Assembly: GCA_947303855.1 (NCBI GenBank)
Contig: CAMYZO010000024.1
Coordinates: forward strand, 1 to 41,373
Reading direction: 5' to 3'
Source: an uncultured Prevotellaceae bacterium
Lineage (GTDB): Bacteria > Bacteroidota > Bacteroidia > Bacteroidales > Bacteroidaceae
DNA length: 41,373 nt
The notes below the pieces were generated by a model. The model was not told the DNA's origin. It searched no databases and saw only the letters and a list, made by a program, of their open reading frames with translations. A program made the translations under genes and the position numbers. Positions 8,449 to 15,792 of this stretch are shown in pieces (position 1 is the stretch's first letter; every line of letters begins with the position of its first letter).

Positions 8449-9289
8449 ATTTCGAAATATTGTTTATCTTGGGATGCTTACTGATTTGCAGCGAGGTCTG
8501 GGGGAAGTACTCTGAGAGCAGCTGGTACAGGTCGGGGTCGAATTCCTTCAGTTCCTCACGGGTGTTACACCAGTTATGCTTACCGTCGGCACGCGGCGTC
8601 TCAGCGTTGACGTTAAACCAGTCCTGGACCGCCTCAGCCAGATATTCCTCCTTGTCAGTCTCGCGGTAGGTACCGGACAGCAGTCCCTTTGCCTTGGCGG
8701 CCTCGTAGCAGGTCTTCAGGCGCGAGTCGAAATCGGGCACGGCAAGCATCAGTCCAATCAGATGGATGCTATGTGCAAACTCATGGATGAGAATGTCCTC
8801 GGCATGATACTTGTCTATCTGGTAGGCCAGCACATTTTCCTCAGCGCAACTGGTCAGCGGCAGTTCCAGGTCACCACCCAGTCCACGGGCCCGCAGGTCC
8901 CAGTTCAAGGTGGTATCGCTGGCCAGATGGCGGTGCTCGGGAATGTCTGTCGTTCCCTCATAGCGCGCCATGATGGCCACACGGGTGCCCCGGCCAATCA
9001 TTGAGTCAAGCACGGCCGCCGGCAGCATCGACGTCATGGCATACAGCGTGCGATGGGCCGCCACAAAGGCTGAGTCGGGCACACGCCACGACGACACCAG
9101 GGGAATGCCGTTCACATCAACATATTTCGTATAGAACTTGTCATAACCCAGGGAGTCAGGTACGGCCGTCACCACACAAGCCGGCACGTTGAGCACTTCA
9201 TCACTGGCAACATCGGCTGCTGCCGTCTTCTTGTCCTGGCACGCCACACACAGCAGCAGCGCAGCAGCAAGAGCAGTAAGTTGTTTCAT
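8435..9289 (-). CDS. Secreted lipoprotein with a zinc-metallopeptidase HExxH motif
   Basis: The 284-residue protein starts with a lipoprotein signal (hydrophobic LTALAAALLLCVAC; lipidated Cys17 followed by Gln-Asp). The predicted zinc motif is HEFAH (169-173) inside an alpha-helical segment, and EYLAEAVQDWF (215-225) could supply a third ligand at Glu219. I do not recognise a named family. The layout resembles small putative zinc peptidases whose C-terminus carries a NxREELKEFDPDLY-type segment. It is the first gene of the minus-strand block leading to hypD, with a promoter just upstream and a 14-bp overlap with the next gene. An extracytoplasmic peptidase feeding peptides to the proline peptidases is an attractive inference, but activity is unproven. 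Confidence 0.75.
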   Translation of the reverse strand: MKQLTALAAALLLCVACQDKKTAAADVASDEVLNVPACVVTAVPDSLGYDKFYTKYVDVNGIPLVSSWRVPDSAFVAAHRTLYAMTSMLPAAVLDSMIGRGTRVAIMARYEGTTDIPEHRHLASDTTLNWDLRARGLGGDLELPLTSCAEENVLAYQIDKYHAEDILIHEFAHSIHLIGLMLAVPDFDSRLKTCYEAAKAKGLLSGTYRETDKEEYLAEAVQDWFNVNAETPRADGKHNWCNTREELKEFDPDLYQLLSEYFPQTSLQISKHPKINNISKYANQ

Positions 9290-9320
9290 CAGTAGTTACG
9301 GTTTGATTGTTTCAAGACCA

Positions 9321-9328
9321 CAAAGGTA
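9321..9328 (-). promoter_or_regulatory. -7 box for the lipoprotein-hypD block
   Basis: TACCTTTG on the minus strand, about 32 bp before the lipoprotein ATG. A T-rich stretch lies at the expected -33 distance but there is no exact TTTG. Confidence 0.6.
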
Positions 9329-9477
9329 CGAATATCTTTTAGAAAAACGCCGCTATTAACGGCTTTTAACGCGCCGCAGGCCGCACGCCCCGACGGTTTT
9401 GTCACATCGACTTTGCAAAGGAGCGGAACAATATATTAATCTCTGTTAACGCATAGGTTTTTATGGAACTTTTTTTG

Positions 9478-9485
9478 TATCTTTG
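9478..9485 (+). promoter_or_regulatory. -7 box for mdh
   Basis: TATCTTTG lies 41 bp before the mdh ATG, in an AT-rich spacer after a T-rich -33 region. The 9290-9477 gap holds the divergent promoters and nothing else I can support. Confidence 0.6.
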
Positions 9486-9526
9486 CGGCACAAAAAGAAC
9501 TATTAGATTATTAATATTTTTAGATT

Positions 9527-10519
9527 ATGGCAACATTAACAAACGACAAACTGGTCATCGTCGGTGCAGCCGGCATGATTGGATCGAACATGGCACAGTG
9601 CGCCCTGATGATGGGGCTGACAACGGAACTCTGTCTTTACGACGTCTTTTCGCCTGAGGGCGTAGCCGAGGAGATGCGCCAGAGTGGCTTCGACAACGTG
9701 AACATCGTGGCTACTACCGACGCCGAGGAGGCTTTCAAGAACGCCAAATACATCATCTCTTCAGGCGGTGCTCCCCGCAAGGCCGGTATGACACGTGAAG
9801 ACCTGCTGGCCGGCAACTGCAAGATTGCCGAGGAGCTGGGACAGAACATCAAGAAGTACTGCCCTGACGTGAAGCACGTCGTCATCATCTTCAACCCCGC
9901 CGACCTCACTGGCCTGGTGACGCTGCTCTACAGCGGTTTGAAGCCCGGACAGGTGACCACACTGGCAGGTCTGGACACCACCCGTCTGCAGTCGGCCCTG
10001 GCCAAGAAGTTCGGTGTCATGCAGAACCAGATTAAGGGCTGTGCTACCTACGGTGGCCACGGCGAGCAGATGGCCGTCTTCGGCAGTCATGTCGAGATTG
10101 CCGGCCGCAAGCTGACCGACATCATCGGCACCGACGAGTTCCCCGCCGAGGAGTGGGAGCAGATGAAGACCGACGTGACCAAGGGCGGCGCCAAGATTAT
10201 TGAGCTGCGCGGACGTTCAAGCTTCCAGAGTCCCTCATACCTCAGCGTCGAGATGATTCGTGCCGCCATGGGCGGTGAGCCGTTCCGCTTCCCCGTAGGC
10301 ACCTACGTGAAGACCGACAAGTACGACCACATCATGATGGCCATGAAGACCACCATGACTGCTGAGGGTGCTAAGTTCGAGGTTCCTCAGGGTACTGCCG
10401 AGGAGAACGCCAAGCTGGATCAGAGCTACGAGCACCTGTGCAAGATGCGCGACGAGCTGGTGACGCTGAACATCGTGCCGCCCATCTCGGAGTGGAGCAA
10501 GATTAACCCCAACCTGTAG
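9527..10519 (+). CDS. mdh: Malate dehydrogenase (NAD-dependent)
   Basis: The protein has 330 residues. The N-terminal Rossmann motif is GAAGMIGSNMAQ (about 13-24). The substrate-binding segment APRKAGMTREDLL carries the Arg pair expected for a dicarboxylate substrate, and the active-site His sits in GCATYGGHGEQMAVF. It interconverts malate and oxaloacetate. In Prevotella-type metabolism this is a step of the reductive branch to fumarate and succinate. It is transcribed alone or with the following gene, 52 bp downstream. The sequence is strongly biased to GC-ending codons, as expected for a highly expressed gene. Confidence 0.93.
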   Translation: MATLTNDKLVIVGAAGMIGSNMAQCALMMGLTTELCLYDVFSPEGVAEEMRQSGFDNVNIVATTDAEEAFKNAKYIISSGGAPRKAGMTREDLLAGNCKIAEELGQNIKKYCPDVKHVVIIFNPADLTGLVTLLYSGLKPGQVTTLAGLDTTRLQSALAKKFGVMQNQIKGCATYGGHGEQMAVFGSHVEIAGRKLTDIIGTDEFPAEEWEQMKTDVTKGGAKIIELRGRSSFQSPSYLSVEMIRAAMGGEPFRFPVGTYVKTDKYDHIMMAMKTTMTAEGAKFEVPQGTAEENAKLDQSYEHLCKMRDELVTLNIVPPISEWSKINPNL

Positions 10520-10571
10520 TCAATTCATAATTGACAATTCACAATTGACAATTCACAATTGACAATTGATT
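10520..10571. repeat. 7-nt-period AT repeat between mdh and the next gene
   Basis: Alternating ACAATTG and ACAATTC units fill nearly the whole 52-bp gap and run into the start of the next gene. It is the same family as the arrays at 4525-4604 and 41105-41137. Confidence 0.8.
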
Positions 10572-11078
10572 ATGGCTTTGATTAAAAGTTATCGCGGTCT
10601 CGCTCCCAAATGGGGGCGAGACTGTTATTTCAGCGAGAACGCCACCATCGTCGGCGACGTGACGATGGGCGACAAGTGCTCCGTTTGGTTCAATGCCGTG
10701 GTGCGCGGCGACGTGGCTCCCATCACCATCGGCAACTGCACCAACATCCAGGACGGTTCCTGCGTCCACGTCACCCATGAGACAGGGCCGACGCACATCG
10801 GCTCGTATGTCACCATAGGGCACAACGTTACCGTCCATGCCTGCACCATCCACGACAACGCGCTGATAGGTATGGGCAGTACCCTGCTCGACGGCTGCGA
10901 GGTGGGCGAAGGCAGCATTGTGGCCGCCGGGGCTCTGGTGCTGCAGAACACCAAGATACCGGCCGGCGAGATTTGGGGCGGCGTACCGGCCAAGTACCTC
11001 AAGCCTGTCCGTCCGGGACAGACGGACAACGCCAAGCACTATGTGGAATATTCCAAGTTCTATTTAAACGAAAAGTGA
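10572..11078 (+). CDS. Gamma-carbonic-anhydrase-like hexapeptide-repeat protein
   Basis: The 168-residue protein folds as a left-handed beta-helix, judged from its hexapeptide repeats (ATIVGDV, PITIGNC, THIGSYVTIG and others). Three histidines at the positions used for zinc in gamma-carbonic anhydrases are visible (VHVTHE, TIGHNVTVHAC). It belongs to the YrdA/PaaY/CaiE group. Members are often trimeric metalloproteins, some with carbonic anhydrase activity and others with unknown roles. I start it at the ATG at 10572 (MALIKSYRG), because the two codons before it would begin with TTG inside the AT repeat. The stop codon lies inside the terminator hairpin shared with the convergent gene. Confidence 0.85.
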   Translation: MALIKSYRGLAPKWGRDCYFSENATIVGDVTMGDKCSVWFNAVVRGDVAPITIGNCTNIQDGSCVHVTHETGPTHIGSYVTIGHNVTVHACTIHDNALIGMGSTLLDGCEVGEGSIVAAGALVLQNTKIPAGEIWGGVPAKYLKPVRPGQTDNAKHYVEYSKFYLNEK

Positions 11079-11100
11079 GGCCTCAGGGGTCTCACTTTTC
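11070..11100. terminator. Bidirectional terminator holding both stop codons
   Basis: A perfect 10-bp stem (GAAAAGTGAG / CTCACTTTTC) with an 11-nt loop ends in T-rich tracts on both strands. The TGA of the plus-strand gene (11076-11078) and the TGA of the convergent minus-strand gene (11092-11094) both lie in the stem. Confidence 0.8.
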
Positions 11101-12201
11101 AGTTCTTATGGTAGCCACGACATACTCTGACTGCGTGCCGATGCGGAACTTGCCGCCCCAGATGCCTATGCCGCTGGAGACATAGTAGCGGGTGTTACCG
11201 CGCTGATGACTGCCCCAGGAGCATTCATAGACGTGGTCGGTAATCCATGAGATGGGCCACACCTGACCGCGGTGCGTATGTCCGCTCAGCTGGAAGTCGA
11301 CACCGGCCTGCTCTGCCCGTTCGAGGTTGTAGGGCTGGTGGTCTAAGACGATAGAGAAAGCCTCCCCCTGCCCCCTCCTGTAGAGGGGGGTCTCAGATAC
11401 CAGTTCCTGAAGGGGGTTGCGGCGCATGTTGGTACGGTCGTCACGACCTGTGATGACCAGGCAGGAGTCGATGACGGCGCTCTCGTCGATAAGCAGGTGG
11501 ATACCGGCATCACGGTAGAACTGCTGCGCCTCTGGCGAACCGGCATAATACTCATGGTTGCCTAAGCAGGCATAGACCGGCGCCTGCAGCCGGTGAAACT
11601 CCTCTGCCATGCGCTCCTCGACGATAGGACGCAAGGGGCCGTCGATGATGTCGCCGGCAATGAGTACCAGGTCGGGGTGCTCTGCGTTCACCAGGTCAAC
11701 CCAACGGGCCAGTTCCTTGCGTGGGTTGTGGTAGCCTATGTGCAGGTCGCTCAGCATCACCACCCGGTAGTCCTTGGCAAGTTGCTTCTTCGTGGTCAGC
11801 TCCAAGGCTACGCGTACCTTATTTTTATAATGGATATTACCATAGAGGAAAATGCCATAGATAAACACGAGGATGACAGCCGAGGTGATGCCGTTCTGGT
11901 AGAGCCAGGAGCGGGGCACAAGATGGACGAGGCGCCCGAAGTCGAGCACGAGGAACAGCAAGACCAGGTAGAGCATGATGAAGACGCTGCTGGTGCTGAC
12001 CTCATAACAGGTCTGGGCTACCGGCAGTGGCAGCGCGTCGAAGCGCCGGCCGAAGTTAAGGAACAGCATCAGGAACGAGCCTATCAGCAAGCCGATAATC
12101 AGGCTGCGCCACAGCGGATGCAGCGGCAGGAGCGTCCACAGATGCCAAGAAAGATAAGCGCCGCCCAATAAGGGCAGCGCCATAAAAAGGATCATCCACA
12201 T
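11092..12201 (-). CDS. Membrane-anchored calcineurin-type metallophosphoesterase
   Basis: The 369-residue protein has three or four hydrophobic segments in the first ~130 residues, then a metallophosphoesterase domain. The metal motifs are in order: LSDLHIG, AGDIIDG, LGNHEYY, LDHQP and SGHTHRGQ. This is the YaeI/YkuE-like group, proposed to act on phospholipid or UDP-sugar-lipid substrates at the membrane; the actual substrate is unknown. Between LQELVS and FSIVLDHQP sits a segment of 12 residues (ETPLYRRGQGEA, 270-281) encoded by a GC-rich palindromic element (11359-11394) that appears inserted in frame. Translation starts 3 bp after the stop of the upstream beta-barrel gene, so they are probably co-transcribed. 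Confidence 0.87.
   Translation of the reverse strand: MWMILFMALPLLGGAYLSWHLWTLLPLHPLWRSLIIGLLIGSFLMLFLNFGRRFDALPLPVAQTCYEVSTSSVFIMLYLVLLFLVLDFGRLVHLVPRSWLYQNGITSAVILVFIYGIFLYGNIHYKNKVRVALELTTKKQLAKDYRVVMLSDLHIGYHNPRKELARWVDLVNAEHPDLVLIAGDIIDGPLRPIVEERMAEEFHRLQAPVYACLGNHEYYAGSPEAQQFYRDAGIHLLIDESAVIDSCLVITGRDDRTNMRRNPLQELVSETPLYRRGQGEAFSIVLDHQPYNLERAEQAGVDFQLSGHTHRGQVWPISWITDHVYECSWGSHQRGNTRYYVSSGIGIWGGKFRIGTQSEYVVATIRTEK
11358..11398. repeat. GC-rich palindromic element inside the phosphoesterase gene
   Basis: The plus strand begins GAAAGCCTCCCCC, followed by CCCCCTCC, a short loop, then AGAGGGGGG. It shares the GAAAGCC-C-rich-palindrome layout with the copies at 14385-14425, 24187-24262 and 40862-40900. 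It is in frame with the gene. Confidence 0.65.
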
Positions 12202-12204
12202 CGT

Positions 12205-12873
12205 TTAGAGGGCGAACTTATAGCCGACGGTAAACGAAACGACGTTGTTCTTGCTGTCCTTGTCACTACCGTCCTTGTTCACCTTGGTAAGTCCTAAGTT
12301 ATAACGGAGGTCAAGGACGATGGGCACCTTGAACTGGTAAGACACGCCAATGGGAATAGATAGGTCAAACTTCTCGCACTGGTCTTTCATATCCATATCC
12401 GTTTCTGCCTTGGTATTAATGCCTGCCGAACTGGCCTCAGCAGTTGCCTTTATCTTGGCATTGGTCAAAAAGCCAAACTGCAAACCGGCCTTTACGGCAA
12501 AGCCTTCAAACAGATAGACATTGGCTGTTACGGGAACAGTAATATAACCAAGTTCAAACTTGCTATCCTTCAAGTCAAAAGCGCCCTTCACCGAAAGGTC
12601 TTCCCAAGCACTGCCCTGAAGAGAGTAGTTAAGACCGGCAGCAACACTGAACATGTTAGTCAGCTGATATTCAGCCTCAGCTCCAATGACAAAACCTGCC
12701 ATAGGCGTCTTGTCAAGCTCATAGCCCTGTGCAAGAGTCAACTTTGGCATATTAGACAACCAGGTAGCCTGACCACCCATCTTCGGCTGGATAGAGAATG
12801 TACCCGGCTCAAACTGTGCTTTTGCACTTGCTACAGCCACCAGCATGGCGGCCATCAACATAATCTTTTTCAT
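12205..12873 (-). CDS. Outer-membrane beta-barrel protein, PorT-like
   Basis: The protein has 222 residues and a clear signal peptide (MKKIMLMAAMLVAVASAKA, cleavage before Gln20). The mature part alternates hydrophobic and polar residues in short strands (for example FELGYITVPVTANVYLF and SFTVGYKFAL) and ends in a beta strand with a hydrophobic final residue. That is the pattern of small 8-10 stranded outer-membrane barrels (OMP_b-brl family). Function is unknown. It lies 30 bp after waaA and 3 bp before the phosphoesterase, so it probably belongs to the gltX-waaA transcript. Codon use is less GC-biased than in its neighbours. Confidence 0.8.
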   Translation of the reverse strand: MKKIMLMAAMLVAVASAKAQFEPGTFSIQPKMGGQATWLSNMPKLTLAQGYELDKTPMAGFVIGAEAEYQLTNMFSVAAGLNYSLQGSAWEDLSVKGAFDLKDSKFELGYITVPVTANVYLFEGFAVKAGLQFGFLTNAKIKATAEASSAGINTKAETDMDMKDQCEKFDLSIPIGVSYQFKVPIVLDLRYNLGLTKVNKDGSDKDSKNNVVSFTVGYKFAL

Positions 12874-12903
12874 ACGCTTAAAATTTAAATACTGTTATCA
12901 CTG

Positions 12904-14136
12904 TTAATGAAATACTGTTTTCAGAATAGTATCAGTAGCACCGGCCTTGCCTTTCACATAGCTGCCGGCGGCCACCCCGCTCCTCGTCATGCTTTCTGCG
13001 TCGGCCAAGAAGCCGTCCATCACACGGGCGAAGTCCTCATAGCCGCCAATCTCCAAGCCACCACCACAAGCCTTCAGCTCCTGAGCCTCCTGGAATTTCT
13101 GGTTCTCCGGGCCAAAGATGACGGGCTTACCCCATACGGCAGCCTCTACCGTGTTATGGATGCTAACGCCAAAGCCACCACCGATATAGGTCACGGTGCC
13201 GTAGCGATAGATGCTTGAGAGCAATCCGAAGCAGTTGATTATCAGAACCTCATAAGTAGAGAGGGGAGCTGTCGCCTGCCCTGCCTCGGTATAGCGCACC
13301 ACCTTACGGCCCTGCAACAGCTTTTCTATCTGCTGCAGATGGTCTTCGCCGATAACGTGCGGTGCAATGATGAGCTTCCAGTCACGATGCTCATTGAAAT
13401 AGCGCAAGAAGATGTCCTCGTCGGGAGGCCATGACGAACCGGCAACAAACACCTGCGGACCATCGCCAAGGAATTGCTCCACGACAGACAGCTGCTTAGC
13501 CTGATTCTTGATTTGCAGCACACGGTCGAAACGGGTATCGCCCGTGATGGAAACATCGGTGATGCCGAGCGTGGCCAGCAGGTCACGGCTCTGCTCGTTC
13601 TGCACGAAGAAGCGGGTGAAGCACTTCAGCACACGCCCGTACTGACGGCCATACCACTTGAAGAACACCTGGTCTGGCCGGAAGATACTGCTCACGCTGT
13701 AGGTGGGCACGCCACGGTGCTTCAGGATGTGCAGGTAGTTATACCAGAACTCGTACTTGATGAAGAACGCCATCACCGGTCTGACCGTCCGCAGGAACCG
13801 GCGGGCGTTGGTGATGGTGTCGAGCGGCAGATAGCAGATGATGTCGGCCCCCTCGTAGTTCTTGCGCACCTCATAGCCTGAGGGCGAGAAGAACGTCAGC
13901 AGAATCTTATACTCCGGGTGCTCACGGCGCAACTGCTCCATCAGCGGCCGTCCCTGTTCAAACTCGCCCAGAGAGGCGGCATGGAACCACACGTACCTGG
14001 CTTCTGGGTCTACCTTCTCGCGCAGGATACGGAAAGCCTCACGCTCGCCGCGCCACATCTTGCGCACCTTCTCGTTGAAAAGGCTGTAGACGGCCACGCC
14101 GAACAGGTAGAGGTATATAACTATGTTGTATATCAT
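12904..14136 (-). CDS. waaA: 3-deoxy-D-manno-octulosonic acid (Kdo) transferase
   Basis: The 410-residue protein begins with a membrane-anchoring helix (IYNIVIYLYLFGVAVYSLF) and then the Kdo-transferase N-terminal domain (VWFHAASLGEFEQGRPL, ILLTFFSPSGYEV). The C-terminal glycosyltransferase half carries YIGGGFGVSIHNTVEAAVWGKPVIFGP. The enzyme adds Kdo to lipid IVA in lipopolysaccharide core synthesis at the cytoplasmic face of the inner membrane. Its ATG overlaps the gltX stop by one base (TGATG), implying translational coupling. Confidence 0.93.
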   Translation of the reverse strand: MIYNIVIYLYLFGVAVYSLFNEKVRKMWRGEREAFRILREKVDPEARYVWFHAASLGEFEQGRPLMEQLRREHPEYKILLTFFSPSGYEVRKNYEGADIICYLPLDTITNARRFLRTVRPVMAFFIKYEFWYNYLHILKHRGVPTYSVSSIFRPDQVFFKWYGRQYGRVLKCFTRFFVQNEQSRDLLATLGITDVSITGDTRFDRVLQIKNQAKQLSVVEQFLGDGPQVFVAGSSWPPDEDIFLRYFNEHRDWKLIIAPHVIGEDHLQQIEKLLQGRKVVRYTEAGQATAPLSTYEVLIINCFGLLSSIYRYGTVTYIGGGFGVSIHNTVEAAVWGKPVIFGPENQKFQEAQELKACGGGLEIGGYEDFARVMDGFLADAESMTRSGVAAGSYVKGKAGATDTILKTVFH

Positions 14137-15683
14137 CAGCCTAACACTTCGATGGCCCGTTTCATTCTCGCAATGGTTTCCTCCTTGCCCAGAAAGGCCG
14201 AGATGTCGAACATGCCAGGGCCCTTACCCTCGCCTACCAGCGTCAGTCGCCAGGCGTTCATGATGTTGCCCAGCTTATACTCCTTCTGCTCTATCCACCG
14301 GTGTACCGTCTGCTCCTGGTTCTCCAGCGAGAAGTCGTCGAGAGCCTCTAATACGCCTATCAGTTCGGTCAGCTGCTGTGCCGAACCCGGCTCTCCCCCC
14401 TCGGGGGAGGTGGAGGGGGCTTTCCAGCGCTTCTTGGCGGTCTTCTCGTCATACGCCGTGGGAGCCACAAAGAAGAACGAGCACAGGGGCCACAGTTCCT
14501 TGACGAACGATACGCGGTCTTTCATCATCTCGCAGACCTTCGTCACGCGCTCCAGCGTCTCCTGCGGACAGTGCTGCTGCACCTCGGGCAGCCACAGCTC
14601 GGCTATCTCGGCGGCCGACTTCTTCAGGATATACTCATGGTTAAACCAGATGCCCTTGTCGTAGGCAAACTTCGCACCGGCTTTCGAGCACTTCGTAATA
14701 TCGAACAGCGGTACCAGCTCGTCCAGTGTGAAGAGCTCCTGCTCCGTGCCGGGGTTCCAGCCCAGCAGGGCCAGGAAGTTGATGACGGCCTCGGGGAAGT
14801 AGCCGTCCTCGCGGTAGCCGCGGCTCACGTCGCCCGTCTTGGGGTCGTGCCACTCTAACGGGAACACGGGGAAGCCCAGACGGTCGCCGTCGCGCTTCGA
14901 CAGCTTACCCTTGCCGTCGGGCTTCAACAGCAGCGGCAGATGGGCAAACTGCGGCATGGTGTCGGCCCAGCCAAAAGCCTCGTAGAGCAGCACATGGAGC
15001 GGTGCGCTGGGCAGCCACTCCTCGCCACGGATAACATGGGTGATCTCCATCAGATGGTCATCCACAATGTTGGCCAGATGATAGGTCGGCAGCTGGTCGG
15101 CACTCTTGAAGAGCACCTTGTCGTCCATAATATCTGTCTTGACGCGCACCTCACCACGGATGAGGTCGTTGACAAGCACCTCGCGGCCGGCCTCAATCTT
15201 GAAGCGCACAACATACTGCTTGCCGTCGGCAATCAGCTGCTCCACCTCGTCCTTAGGCAGGGTCAGCGAGTTGCGCATCTGGCTGCGGGTGTGCGAGTCG
15301 TACTGGAAATTCTGTATCTCCTGGCGCTTCTGCTCCAGTTCTTCGGGTGTGTCGAAGGCAATGTATGCCTTGTCGGCGTCTAACAGCTGCTGCACGTACT
15401 TCTTGTAGATATCGCGGCGCTCGCTCTGGCGGTACGGACCCTTGTCGCCACCGAAGGATACACCCTCGTCGAACTTGATGCCTAACCAGCGGAACGACTC
15501 AATGATATACTCCTCGGCACCGGGAACAAAACGGGTGCTGTCGGTATCTTCAATACGGAACACCAGGTCGCCGCCATGCTGCTTGGCAAACAGGTAATTA
15601 TACAGGGCGGTACGCACACCGCCGATGTGCAAAGCCCCGGTGGGACTGGGGGCAAAACGCACTCTTACTCTTCTTTCTGACAT
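14136..15683 (-). CDS. gltX: Glutamyl-tRNA synthetase with an in-frame repeat-encoded insert
   Basis: This class I synthetase has 515 residues. The HIGH-type motif is [11 protein letters not shown] (about 11-21) and the KMSKS-type motif is KLSKRDG. The anticodon-binding domain follows. At residues 422-433 the segment [12 protein letters not shown] separates AKKRWK from SAQQLTELI. It is encoded by a GC-rich palindrome (14385-14420) related to other copies in the window, so it looks like a later insertion tolerated in a loop of the C-terminal part. GltX is expected to be essential, so the insert is presumably compatible with function. A TAACTTTG promoter lies just upstream, and waaA is coupled downstream. 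Confidence 0.95.
   Translation of the reverse strand: MSERRVRVRFAPSPTGALHIGGVRTALYNYLFAKQHGGDLVFRIEDTDSTRFVPGAEEYIIESFRWLGIKFDEGVSFGGDKGPYRQSERRDIYKKYVQQLLDADKAYIAFDTPEELEQKRQEIQNFQYDSHTRSQMRNSLTLPKDEVEQLIADGKQYVVRFKIEAGREVLVNDLIRGEVRVKTDIMDDKVLFKSADQLPTYHLANIVDDHLMEITHVIRGEEWLPSAPLHVLLYEAFGWADTMPQFAHLPLLLKPDGKGKLSKRDGDRLGFPVFPLEWHDPKTGDVSRGYREDGYFPEAVINFLALLGWNPGTEQELFTLDELVPLFDITKCSKAGAKFAYDKGIWFNHEYILKKSAAEIAELWLPEVQQHCPQETLERVTKVCEMMKDRVSFVKELWPLCSFFFVAPTAYDEKTAKKRWKAPSTSPEGGEPGSAQQLTELIGVLEALDDFSLENQEQTVHRWIEQKEYKLGNIMNAWRLTLVGEGKGPGMFDISAFLGKEETIARMKRAIEVLG
14385..14425. repeat. GC-rich palindromic element inside gltX
   Basis: On the minus strand it reads GGAAAGCCCCCTCC, then a CTCCCCCGAGGGGGGAG palindrome, then AGCCGG. 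The CTCCCC-GAG-GGGG...AGAGCCG core closely matches the copy in the GH3 gene (24201-24220). It adds 36 bases (12 codons) without shifting the frame. Confidence 0.75.
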
Positions 15684-15705
15684 GTCTTCTCACAATTTTT
15701 GTGTG

Positions 15706-15713
15706 CAAAGTTA
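15706..15713 (-). promoter_or_regulatory. -7 box for gltX-waaA
   Basis: TAACTTTG on the minus strand, 23 bp before the gltX ATG and back to back with the divergent box at 15757-15764. Confidence 0.7.
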
Positions 15714-15756
15714 CAAAATATTTAGGAATTACGAATAAAATGTGGAAAAAAAGAAC

Positions 15757-15764
15757 TAAATTTG
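15757..15764 (+). promoter_or_regulatory. -7 box for the 7TM-HD gene
   Basis: TAAATTTG followed by GCAGG, 28 bp before the ATG at 15793. No exact -33 box. Confidence 0.6.
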
Positions 15765-15792
15765 CAGGCGCACAGACAATTCACGAATAACA

